A stretch of DNA of 64,000 nucleotides from Tipula vernalis (lineage: Eukaryota > Arthropoda > Insecta > Diptera > Tipulidae): contig OY282559.1 in assembly GCA_958295665.1 (NCBI GenBank), forward strand, positions 265,336,057 through 265,400,056, in the 5' to 3' direction. The notes below the pieces were generated by a model that made no database searches, was not told where the DNA came from, and saw only the letters and a list, made by a program, of their open reading frames with translations. Below, one piece after another: positions 9,301-19,663 of this stretch; position 1 is the stretch's first letter; each line of letters begins with the position of its first letter. Position numbers and translations under genes: made by a program.

Positions 9301-10963
9301 TCAGTGGTTGATTTTGATAGAAACAGTGGACCATGGAGCTATATGTTTTTGACTGTAGCATTTATGACGGATATTACAAATTTTGCTCAGTTTTTGAATG
9401 TTTGACACCCTATTGGCTATGAATGTCTTCAACGTAGATGATGGGGCTTGAATCCAATTTAGCACTATGGTAGAATCCGACCAGTAGTTAATGTTTGAAA
9501 TCTCTATATTCAGTGAAGTAGTGGTTTTTTTCGTCAATTGGTCAAGGAGTTGGGCAGCACATAATTCCAACCGTGGTAATGTAATTTTGCTTCAAGGGGC
9601 ATCACGAGATTTGGCACAAAGTAGCGGGGTGTAGAAATGTCCATCAGATAAGCAGCATCTTGTATATATGACAGCCCCGTACGCCCTTTCGCTTGCATCA
9701 GAGAAACCATGCAGTTCAATATTTGATGGCGCATCGATCTTGAATAAGTATCATGAATGAGCCCTGGTAGCAGCTGATCATCCCATCCTAACTTTAAATT
9801 CCATAAATTTTGCATAAATAATTTTCCTACAGTGATGACTGGTCCTGATATCCTAAGAGGGTCAAACACACGAGCAATGTCCGCTATCACTGATCGGTTA
9901 GTTATTGCTGAATGTTGAGACACGTTTATTTTTATGTGGAATTCATCGCTGTTAGGTTGCCAATAAACGCCCAATGTCTTTACAAAGTCACCTTCATCTA
10001 ATCGTAGTAGTTGTTCGCGATCTTCAATTGGCATATCTTGAAGTATTTCTGAAGAATTAGAGTACCATTTTCGAAGTTCCATACCAGCTGAACGCAGTAA
10101 TTTGGTTGTTTCCGATTTTACGGAGATCAAGTGCTGAATAGAATTTGCTCCAATTAAAATGTCGTCTACATAGATGTCATCTTTCAGGACAGCGGAGCCC
10201 AATGGAAACATAGCTTGTGAAGTTATTGCTAATTCTTTGAGGCAACGAGTAGCAAGAAATGGTGCACTTGTTGTGTCATCTGAATGAACATCAATTTGTC
10301 CATACATCTTTGAAAAATCTGCACTAAAAACATATCGATCGATTATTTTTTTTATCGAAGTAAAATGGTGAATAAGTCATTTTGAACTACAGATCCCACC
10401 ATTAAAATCTCGTTTAATGACTTTCCACTTGTAGACCTTGCAGATCCATCGAAGACGACACGTAAAGTTTTGTCGTTGAACTGTCAGAGGTGGCACGTTG
10501 TCTGGGGAAATCGGTGTCATATGACCAAATTGTTTATATTCGTTGATAAATCAGAATATTGTTGCTTCAACTTTGGATTACGTCCTAGTTTTCCCTCTAA
10601 CTTATAAAATCGACCTTGTGCCATCGAAAATGAATTGCCCAAAACTGATAGTGACTCTTTGAATGGCAGACGTACAATAAATTTGCCTTTTTCATTCCTC
10701 GTAACATTTCGGACAAAATGTTCCTCACAGGCATGTTCTTCTAATGATATCGACTTAGATTTATTTTCGACTGATTCGAGTTTCCAAAAAGACTCTATTT
10801 TATTTTCTAATTCGAGCGATGCAGACAAACACGACAAAAAGGTGCTTGATTCTGAATTGTTAGATATTGGTGGCATAAATGAACCTGAGACCACCCAGCC
10901 AAACACGGTGTTCTGAATTATCGGAAGGTCATCCGAATCTGTCCATTTGACAGTAAGTTGCAA
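9301..10963 (-). pseudogene. BEL/Pao reverse transcriptase and RNase H, broken
   Basis: Minus-strand pieces: 10963-10517 (WTDSDDLPIIQNTVFGWVVSG, then LPFKESLSVLGNSFSMAQGRF), a linking stretch with stops at 10510-10310, RT core 10307-9534 with MYGQIDVHSDD and the YVDD active site (DDIYVDDILIGAN near 10160), and 9570-9301 with the BEL RNase H-like signature MELCAAQLLDQL and YWSDSTIVLNWI. The catalytic YVDD is intact, but the frame is broken several times. It is homologous to the RT piece at 60388-60627 and the RNase H piece at 1-261. Confidence 0.82.
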
Positions 10964-11059
10964 AATATATCAGCTCCCAATAGTAAATCGATCTGTTGTG
11001 GTTTATTGAAGTTCTCATCAGCCAACTTAATATTAGAGGGCAATTTCTAATTCTGAATG

Positions 11060-12420
11060 TCAACCGACATTACTGGTTGAGGTTGTGAAATTTTTGGCCA
11101 CACTTGAACATTGATTGCAGCACAGTATTCCGAGATTCACCTGAAGACAAACATCTAAAGTGACCGTGGAACCTCCAATTTCACAAACAGTACTTTTAGA
11201 TCCTCTAAATTTGAGTCCTAGCTTCGTGAATAATGTCTTAGTTATAAAGCTGATTTGAGACCCGGAATCTAGAAGTGCTTGTGCTAGCACAGGCTCTCCA
11301 TATTTACCCAACACTTGGACGAGTGCAGTAGTCAGAAATATGTAGTTCTTTGACGTGGAAATTAACGAAGTATTTTCAATTGTTGATCCTTGATGTGTAG
11401 GTGATTGCGTTGAGGTTAGATTGGTTTGTGGTGTGGAATTAGTCGCATTAGGTGACTTTGAAACGATAGAAGACGTCATTGGATTGTTACTATGTAGTAG
11501 TGTATGATATCTCCTTGAACAAGCGCGACATGAAGTCGGATCAGGACATTCTGTAGTAATATGTGCCTTTTTCAAACAATTGTAGCAAAGTTTATGTTCT
11601 TTGACCTTATTCCATCGGTGTGAAATATCTTTAGACAAAAACTTCTGGCAACGAAAAATCGAGTGCCCTGATTTGCTGCACAATAAACAAAAATACTTCT
11701 CTACGAGCGCTGACCGGAATCAATTACTTGGAGTGCGATAACAACCAAAGAGATTAGAAACAAACAAAAAAACTATCAGGTCATCCCATTAAGCAGTTGG
11801 CCGTTTCATTAAGCGATCTCAAATGGGACTTGAAGTTATCGACCATGTCTAGCAATTTTTTCGATGACGGCTAATCGATTGCCTTGAAGTTAAACAACGA
11901 TCTTAAATATTCTTCACATATGTATTTTTCGTTGTCGTATCGTTCTATTAAGATTTCGATTGCCTTCAATTAATTTTTGGCAGTGAAATCCAAAGATGCA
12001 ATAGTAGACAAAGCAGACTCCTTTAACGAATTTTTCTGATACGAAAACTTTACAATATTCGACAGATTTTTGTTTGAATGCACTAATGATTTAAACGACT
12101 CAAAAAAATCTGACCAATGCAACAAGTTGCCAGTAAATACCAGAAGTGTGATATCGGGTAGCTTTGGAAAACTGTTCCAATGAGACGCAGTTTCCTAGTT
12201 CCTTTTACCTGGCATCAACTCCTCTATTCGAGATTCAATCTCAGGTCTAATGTTGTAGTAAACATCTTCAATTATTTTGCGTGACTCATCTGCCATATCT
12301 TCGTCGTCGGTTAACAAAAGTTCATACGCATCTTGGATTTTAACAAATGAATTATACGTGTTAACTATGTCTTCGAGGCGCAACGTTAGAGCGGCCTTAT
12401 AGGCGGTAGCTAAATTTGCT
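11060..12420 (-). pseudogene. BEL/Pao gag, zinc knuckles and protease, broken
   Basis: The 5'-most coding part. A gag N-terminal segment is open at 12383-12195 (MRLEDIVNTYNSFVKIQDAY...) and reads upstream to about 12420. From about 12180 to 11800 the translation, with one stop, gives a DUF1759-like capsid region (LPDITLLVFTGNLLHWSDFF, SLKESALSTIASLDF). The 207-residue frame at 11683-11060 holds two CCHC-like knuckles (CSKSGHSIFRCQKF; CYNCLKKAHITTECP) and an aspartic protease of the BEL type with the catalytic motif ALLDSGSQISFI. The order fits a Gag-Pol precursor; the frames are shifted, so no full protein could form. Confidence 0.78.
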
Positions 12421-12430
12421 TTTTACTTAA

Positions 12431-12800
12431 AACTTGTACTTATAGTTAAGTCAGCCTCAATTCTGAATTTGATACACCTGATTTTTGTCCTGTTAGATTG
12501 ATAAAGTGTTGAAATATACCCGAAATGCCGATATGTATTTTATTTTATTCATTTATTTATTTTAATTAAAAATATAGTGCAACAGGTTTTTGCAGCCCTT
12601 AAAATATGTACATGGATAAATGTTACAGTAGTAATAAAAAACAATAATAACAAAAAATATTATTCAATAATAATAATAAGAATAATAGCTTTGACTTTCG
12701 TGTCAAAAAGAGGGAAAAAATTTGTCCGGGGGTGTAACCAGGCCCCTTGCCCAACTAACTTGAGTAAATAGTTAGTAGTCTTTGGTAGACAGACTATAAA
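12431..12800. other. AT-rich junction with TAA repeats
   Basis: The area between the BEL gag and the next LINE. It contains TAA/AAT-rich DNA around 12630-12690. No LTR similar to 7421-7733 is present. The TAA tract may be the target of the R4/Dong-like element that follows; Dong-type elements are known to favour TAA repeats. Confidence 0.45.
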
Positions 12801-12817
12801 CAATACTGAACCCAAGA

Positions 12818-14066
12818 ATGGAGAAAAATTTACGTAACCGTACTGTAAGGACGCTACCTGAGGAACGTCAGGGCACTTCTGGAGTCATCGCTGGAAGTGA
12901 CAGCATACGAACCGATAATGATCGACGGTTGAATAGGCGGGCCTCGGTCGGGATGACCCGAAACAGTACAGCCACAATTCCCAAACCTGTTAATGATGTT
13001 TCGCTGGACACTATTTTACCAGCGACCACACTGGCAAATTTTCCACGTTTTCGCATGAAACGGACGCTTTTTTACACACAAATACCCAAACATAACTGTC
13101 ACTATTCAGAATCTTGCGGATCGACGCAGAGCAATTGTTAGGAATGGCCTTCTACCCGAGTTTGTTCTTCAGCAGATTAGGGATCAGGTTGCTGAAGAAA
13201 TAAATAGTGGCCAAAGTAATATTGCTTCTGAGGTGTCAGTACAACATGCACCAAATACAAATTTACACACACAATTAGATGACGTTGCTCCTACCATAAT
13301 TCGGAATACAACAACACAATCAGATACATTAACACAACAGCTTACACACATTTTTCAAAACACGCTTACACAATACACTGGATAAAATCCAACATTAAAA
13401 CCACAAATACCAAAATTACATAGATCAAGGAAACTTGCACAAACAGTTCACATAATTAACACCAATATTTTACCTGCTTGTGTTGGTACAGATGCAACAT
13501 TTGGTGAGATTCACAATTTTGTAAACCGTGCTGCTGTGACTGCGGTTAAATTTATGGGTGGTACAGTTAACAATCCCAATTATCCTAACGTGTCACCTTT
13601 GATGCCAGGTTGGGAGCGCAGATTGCAGGGTAAGATTGAGAGAATTCGTCAGGATCTGGGTCGTCTCCAGCAATATAAGTTATTAAATCGATCAAGGAGA
13701 CTGGTAAGGCTCGTGACAAATATTACACAGAAAGCACAAATACATTCAACACACGAACCTTTTAATAACACAATTATTCAGTACATAGATACACTAACAC
13801 AAAAACTCTCGGCTTTGTCCGGTCGTATTGCACGGTACAGGAGAAGTCGAGACAGAAAAATACAGAACAAAAATTCTCACAAAATCAGGGAACGTTCTAT
13901 AGAAAACTTGCAAAGCACGATACAGAGAACACTGATGCACAGCCGCCTTCATCTGCAGATTTACACAGGTTTTGGCCTGGAGTCTGGGAAACAGGTGTCT
14001 CAGAACACACAATATTCCACAGATGATTTTCCCAAGTATTACACAAAACACATACAGACATCATAA
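12818..14066 (+). pseudogene. R4/Dong-like ORF, N-terminal part
   Basis: An open frame starts at 12818 (MEKNLRNRTVRTLPEER) and runs to 13141; after a frameshift near 13080 the reading continues with NLADRRRAIVRNGLLPEFVL, then a stop near 13384, and resumes to 14066 with GWERRLQGKIERIRQDLG and IARYRRSRDRKIQNKNS. The basic, helical, Arg/Lys-rich block before the RT is typical of this group. It lacks an apurinic-type endonuclease at the N-terminus, in line with elements that use a C-terminal restriction-like endonuclease. No clear CCHH finger was seen. Confidence 0.55.
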
Positions 14067-14079
14067 GTCATACATATAA

Positions 14080-15100
14080 TTGGAACGTCCCCCCCCCCCC
14101 TCTACAGATAAAATTAAAAATTATTGGTACAAGAAATTCGCAAGTGTGCATCCGTATTTAACTCAATATATAAACAAATTTATAACAAATCCGCAGGAGA
14201 TGCCCGATTTCTTAACAAACGGCATTACGTATATGTTACCGAAACAAAATAATGTCACGGATCCATCCAAATACAGGCCGATCACATGTTTACAGACAAT
14301 ATAGAAGATAATTACAACATGCATTTCGCACCGCATACAAAAACATATAACAGATCATAATATATTAGCGGAGCAACAAAAAGGATGTTGGCCAGAGTCA
14401 CAAGGGTGTAAAGAGCAATTAATCATTGACTCAGTGGTCCTTAAACAAGCGCATACTAAGAAGCGTAATTTGTTTGCAACGTTTATTGATTACCAAAAAG
14501 CCTTTGACTCTGTTCCTCACTCATGGTTGGTGAAAGTTTTGCAGCATGCCATGTACCATTGGAGAACGACCCTACAACTGTCTTTTATTAATTGCAAAAT
14601 TACAACAAAACAAATACAAATTAGAAGAGGTATATTTCAGGGAGACTCCTTGAGCCCTCTCTGGTTTTGCCTCTCTCTAAATTCACTCTCAAACATTCTA
14701 AACAATAGCAATTACGGATATAAAATTAAACACAACAGACAAGTTTTACATACAATATCACACTTGATGTATATGGATGATATTAAACTGTACGGATCAA
14801 CAAAAACACAAATCCAGTCACTAACACAAATTCCAATGACATCAAAATGCATGCAAATGTCACATTTTCCAATGACATCAAAATGCAGTTTGGTTTGGAC
14901 AAGTGCAGGACACAGCTAATTAGCGGAGGGCAACAGGAGTTTGGAGGTATCGAACTTGAGGATGGTTCGATAATTCAATCAATGCAAGAGGGGGATACTT
15001 ACAAATATCTTGGCTTCCTTCAATCTCGCTATATAAATCACACAAGTATCAAAACACAAATAATACAAAAATACAAAAACAGACTTACTCTAACTTAAAC
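14080..15100 (+). pseudogene. R4/Dong-like reverse transcriptase
   Basis: RT motifs in order: DPSKYRPITCLQTI (about 14260-14304, then stop), GCKEQLIIDSVVLKQ, the first catalytic Asp in FIDYQKAFDSVPHSWL near 14490, GIFQGDSLSPLWFCLSLNSL, and the active site LMYMDDIKLYGS near 14770. After this comes a partial tandem duplication near 14833-14886 (a 20-base unit repeated about 38 bp apart), which breaks the frame; the reading resumes with FGLDKCRTQLISGGQ and DTYKYLGFLQ up to 15098. The YMDD site is intact, but stops and shifts make it non-functional. Confidence 0.75.
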
Positions 15101-15660
15101 TCAAAGAATTCATTTAGAGCAATAAATATATACGCAATCCCAATTCTGACATATACATTTGGTATTATACACTGGACAGAGAAACTGATTTTCAAACGTT
15201 AGAAAGATTAACACGTACCACACTCGCAAAACACAGATAACATAACCCACAATCTGCGATAGAAAGGCTGACCCTACCTAGGAAAATAGGTGGAAGAGGC
15301 CTAATAGACATTTCCAATCTGCATCACGAAATCATACACAAGCTTCTGGAATATTTTTACTCTAAACAAAACACATCACCACTACATAACGCAATAGTTA
15401 AAGCAGACACAAAATACACACCATTAAACTTATGCCATTCTGTTAGTTCAAATGAACCCAGTAATATTACTGATCAGGATAAAATGTTAGCATGGTCTCA
15501 GAAGTCGCACCACGGAAGGCATCAACATGACCTAAGCCAAATTCATGTCGACAATGAAGCGTCGAACAAATGGTTAAGTATTGGAGATGTCTTTCCGGAG
15601 ACTGAAGGATTCATGCTGGCTATCCAGGATTAGATAATCAACACAACAATAAAAAACGAT
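15101..15660 (+). pseudogene. R4/Dong-like ORF C-terminal remnant
   Basis: Conserved pieces LPRKIGGRGLIDISNLHHEI (near 15290) and MLAWSQKSHHGRHQHDLSQ to ETEGFMLAIQD (15490-15630) match the region after RT in R4/Dong-like proteins. A TAG follows QD at 15632-15634. The expected Cys/His cluster and the restriction-like endonuclease downstream are not recognisable, so the 3' end is truncated or decayed. Confidence 0.55.
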
Positions 15661-16963
15661 TTCGCTCTAAGTGTTGTTTTAAAACGGGGCTATATAATAG
15701 ATGGATTTCTTAGAAATTTTCCAACTTGCACTTTATCAATCAAAGAATCCGCGGATTTACATTGCATTACGTTGTAACGCAATCCCCCAAGGGGATTACG
15801 TTAGCAGACATGAGAATAGCGGTCTGATGCGGTATAGTAGCTGGCTAGAGCTCACAGTGCGGCGTGGAGTTTTCAGACATAAACTCATGCTTGAATAACC
15901 GCATAACAATAAAATTGGAGGGACAAAGGAAATTAAAATTAAGTTGCCACGGCCTCAGCGGCAAAAAGAAAATTATAAGCTGGGAGTGATCGATCCGGAG
16001 TGACCGTCTCAATCCCAGGCGATCACCGCCGTGACTGCCACACGGGCCTCCCCTCATCGGCCCGCCTACTGGGATGCTGTTTCCCAGTCGCGACGGCTAC
16101 CGATGCCATTTATGAGGGAAGGACGCCCGCATGACAATCCCAGCGACAATCCCCCGGAACGGAGACCGTCACCCCGACGCGATCAACTCATATGGCGTGC
16201 CGCCCTCCAGCACAGCCTGTCCTGGAGGAACGAACGGCACGCACGGAAAAGGGTGGAAAAGGGCCGACCCTTCACATAACCACACCCCACATCGTCCGAT
16301 CAATTATTTGTTTACACGCACATGGTGCGGCGTAGCACACTACAGTAAGAAATTCAAAGAAAAAATTTTAGGTTATGGTAAAAGAGAATAATTTAAAATT
16401 AAACAAGATAAATTACGTTAAAACTGATTCTACGTTAATGTTAAGTTTCACTTTCACTATCACCGTTTTAATAAAATTAAGGAAAACACAAAAATACCTG
16501 AAAGAAATGAACCGTTATGGGGTCGAACCACACCCAAAAACGGACAACCGAGCAGAAGCGAAGAGAAAAAGAACGGAAATTCCAAACGCAATCAATCAAA
16601 ATGACGGAAAAAAAATATAACCGGACAATAATTGCTCTGAGTGGGGTTGTCACCAAATCGGTGCACCACAACGAAACGCCGAAAACAAACGGTAAAAACA
16701 GTAATATATGTACAATATAATGAAAAGAGAAAGGAGAAACAACCTGTTACAAACTTAAGCAACTAAAATTTACTTAGCCAGATTGTTTATCCCTTAATTG
16801 TTTTACCTTGTTGTTTTAAAGGCCCGTCCGACCAACCGCAACCAGCGCCGACGCAGGATCCCCCTCTCAAAAATTGCTGCACTGCCCCCACTGACCGGAA
16901 CACTGTCTTTTTATTAGACTGCCGTAGTATTTGACTTTGTTTACAGTGGAGTCATCCACCCCA

Positions 16964-17004
<41 letters not shown>

Positions 17005-18337
17005 TTCTTTACACCCTTTAAGTGTAACCGCTCTTTGGAACGGCTGAACAAAAGGATAATTCGGCATCCGACTACGTACACACAATACAGTTATTTATTA
17101 TTGAATATTTTTTTTCTTTCTTTTTTTTTATAATTTCCGACTGGTCTCTTATGAAATCAAAAAAAATTAAATTCACTGTATGCCAACGCCACTGGCGTTT
17201 GATGTCCCGGGATCACCGCACAAAATGAACAATGGCAAAGAAAAACCCGTTAGGCGGTTTAAATATTTTCTTTGTATTTACACTTTTCTTTGTTTTTTTC
17301 TGTGTTGATACCTTTTTTTTCCACTGAATGTCACAAAAACAATTCCACAAGGGACACTCCAACAACAGCAATCAAAAATCAAATCAGAAAAATAAATGTA
17401 TATATTTTATGACTAATCAAAGTCAAACACCACTGAGTTTTTTTATTTTTTTTTTATTTATTAATCAAAATTACAAATTTTTATTTTTTTAATAAAGAAA
17501 ACGGTACAACCCGTTGATATGGCCACACGGCACTTTTATTTCAAAAAAAAAGTTAAACAATCAACTTTCTAAATAACTAGCCAATTGGCATTATTCAGCT
17601 ACAAATTTTATAATTTTTATTATTATTATTTTTGTCATTTATTTTGTTTATTTTAAGAAAAAAAATTATTAGCTTTTCTTTTTAGCACTCAAAGCTTGAC
17701 AAATTCAAAACTAAAAACTGTATCAGCCCAAAAAAAGAAATTTTTTCTTTTGACTTTATATATGAAAAAAGTTGACCTATAGTCACCGATGCAAAAACTA
17801 GACTATTGAATCAAAAAAAAATATTTTACATCAAAAAAAATCAGAAAATTTCCCCCTCCTATTTTCTACTTCGCATCGCTGTTCGTCCCACTCATTGTAT
17901 TTGTGCACATCGTTCATCATTTATTTATTTTTTTTTTTATTATTGTAAAATCTTTATTGACATGTATGTTTTTTTATGTACACAAATACAACGAATAAGA
18001 CGAACAACGACGACGAACACATGTACATACTTATCTGTACGGCCGCATCGGATTCATGTCTAATACACCGATCGGTTCTATCCCCACTCAGAGCAAATAT
18101 CACGAGTTAATTTAAGCCAATGATACCATAAAAAAAAATAGAATATTCCAGATTGAACATTTTAATAACGCAAATATTCCATCTCATACTACATAATACA
18201 TGTACACACACCAACTCGCAAGAGATATATATGTTTGTACATGACAATATAGAAAACAAGTAAATGCAAAAAAATTTAAAATATGTTGACATAGCAATCG
18301 AAGGGAATATTGGATTTAAATTCGGAAATCATAAATA
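15661..18337. other. Unassigned AT-rich DNA with a GC-rich islet
   Basis: No gene or element could be assigned. About 15930-16300 is clearly richer in GC than its surroundings and carries overlapping ORFs on both strands without known motifs. The rest is AT-rich, with a (TA)n run at about 16966-16999 and T/A homopolymers. Confidence 0.5.
16966..16999. repeat. (TA)n microsatellite
   Basis: Uninterrupted TA dinucleotides of about 34 bp. Confidence 0.9.
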
Positions 18338-19271
18338 CTGTGTTTCTTATTTCTGATCTAATCAATCTGATTGATCTGAGTACTAAAACGTTGTTTCTTA
18401 TTTCAGATCAGATCGATCTGATCAATTTTTTTGCTGTTTCTTATTTTTTTTGAGATTGATTAGATTAATTTTTTTGATTTGTAAAAATATTCCGATTTCT
18501 CAGATTAGTTTTAGTTTAGCTAACTTCACGTAATTCAAATACATACATTACCGCATAGATAGATGAGTACGTTTATGCTCAGAGTCGAGTCATCTTTTAG
18601 TTAACTTTGGATCATCTTGTAGTTATCTTTTTTAGCGTTTATACTGCAGAATCAAATCATAGTCGAGTCGAAACTAGGTTGAAGCCGAGTCAGAAACGTC
18701 AAAAAAAAATCATAATTTTTATTTTCAATAAAAATTATGATTATTAAAATTATGATTAAAGCAATTTATTTTACAAGTTTACAGTATACAAAATTACAGA
18801 AACACAAAAATCGGAGATGCGCACACGAATTAAGAAATCAAAATGGTGTCTTTTTATTATTATTTTTTGTTGTTTTTATTTTTCGACTCGACTCCGTTTA
18901 TAGTGGATGATTTTAGAGTTAACTCGACTCGACCCTAGAAATTTTTTAGGTCGAGTCGAGTTAACTACAAGATGACTCAACTCCGTTTATAGTAAAAGAT
19001 AACCTAGGTTCAAACCAGGTTGAACCCTAAGCATAAACGTACTCGATGTCATTCTCATCACTTAATTTTTTTGCAAAACGTTATTAAAATGAATATAGAA
19101 TGAAATTTTAATTCTTATGTGGACGAAGGAAAATTATTTTATTAAATAATGAGTTGAAAATTTTTTTGATCTAAAAAATCTGAAACCTGTTTCTTATTTC
19201 AGATCCACCAAATCGATCTGATTTCAGATTTCAAAATATGCTCGATCTACGGATTTAAATAAGAAACACAG
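18338..19271. mobile_element. MITE-like palindromic element (outer)
   Basis: The left end CTGTGTTTCTTATTT is matched exactly by the inverted right end (AAATAAGAAACACAG, 19257-19271). Both arms then carry repeated TTTCTTATTTC and GATC/GATCTG-rich motifs, so the inverted repeat is long but imperfect. There is no coding capacity. A second inverted-repeat element lies inside (18565-19044). The superfamily is unknown; no clear target duplication was seen. Confidence 0.6.
18565..19044. mobile_element. MITE-like palindromic element (inner, nested)
   Basis: Ends are GAGTACGTTTATGCT and its exact reverse complement AGCATAAACGTACTC. Both arms contain many copies of GAGTCGAGT/ACTCGACTC, CTAGGTT and the GTTTATA motif in opposite orientation, making a large imperfect hairpin of about 480 bp. 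The centre is AT-rich with a perfect small palindrome near 18715-18745. No ORF. Confidence 0.65.
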
Positions 19272-19349
19272 CAAAAAGCGAGCATAGGTATAAACACCAT
19301 GGTGGTCATGGTATTTTATAACGATAAAAAAATTTCAAATTATTTGAGC

Positions 19350-19663
19350 GTTTGGAATTTTCGAAAAAAAAATTTCTTTTTCCTCTGTATGAAGTGGAGA
19401 CGTATGCCAGTCGTAACAACGTTAAACAAGAATAAACAATGTCTAAATTTCAGATAATTCTCAAAGGTACATCCTAATAAGTTTTTTGAAAATGGTGTAA
19501 TGTGATCATATCTGGACAAATTATAAACATATCTTGTAATGGAATTAAAGGCAACATTGAGTGTTCTACGATGTTCTTAACTTAGGACTCCCATTACTAG
19601 ATCAGCATAAATGTTAGATGAGTAATAAGTAAAGAATGGGCTAATGCTTTTTTTATTTTAATA
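19350..19663 (-). pseudogene. LINE RT C-terminal end, displaced
   Basis: The minus-strand translation continues the RT of the LINE at 22352-23437. From the 83-bp repeat it reads IYADLVMGVLS, then a stop, then LNVAFNSITRYVYNLSRYDH and LGCTFENYLKFRHCLFLFNV, the normal RT thumb/C-terminal segment of CR1/jockey-type ORF2. The reading makes sense only if the block 19664-22335 and one repeat copy are removed. Confidence 0.7.
19581..19663. repeat. 83-bp direct repeat, left copy
   Basis: Begins CTTAGGACTCCCATTACTAG and ends in TTTTATTTTAATA. It matches 22336-22418 with one visible mismatch (G/A in AATGGGCTAATG versus AATGGACTAATG). It is part of the LINE RT coding sequence and flanks the Tigger block. 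Confidence 0.9.

Larger units (their letters stand above)
7421..12430 (-). mobile_element. BEL/Pao LTR retrotransposon, degraded
   Basis: Minus-strand order: gag (12420 to about 11690), zinc knuckles and protease (11683-11060), RT (10963-9534), RNase H (9570-9301), integrase zinc and core domains (9171-8329), an integrase C-terminal DUF5641-like segment (8200-7745), 3' LTR (7733-7421). This order is typical of BEL/Pao. Many frame breaks are spread through it. No 5' LTR or PBS was found near 12430-12700, so the 5' end is probably truncated. The LTR is related to the fragment at 26747-26873. Confidence 0.85.
12700..15660 (+). mobile_element. RLE-type LINE, R4/Dong-like, degraded
   Basis: A plus-strand non-LTR element with a single broken ORF. 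N-terminal conserved block near 13580-13860 (MPGWERRLQGKIERIRQDLG, then LSGRIARYRRSRDRKIQ), RT from about 14100 to 15100, and a C-terminal block at 15290-15640 (LPRKIGGRGLIDI and WLSIGDVFPETEGFMLAIQD) known from insect R4/Dong-like proteins. The plus strand is strikingly A+C rich. Ends are approximate; no tail or duplication was identified. The clade name is an inference from these motifs. Confidence 0.65.

Noticed and set aside
12431..12700. 5' LTR of the BEL element
   Set aside because: Compared with 7421-7733 by eye; no matching segment found.
16031..16620. Overlapping ORFs in the GC-rich islet
   Set aside because: Several frames are open at once and none has a known motif, so composition alone may explain them.
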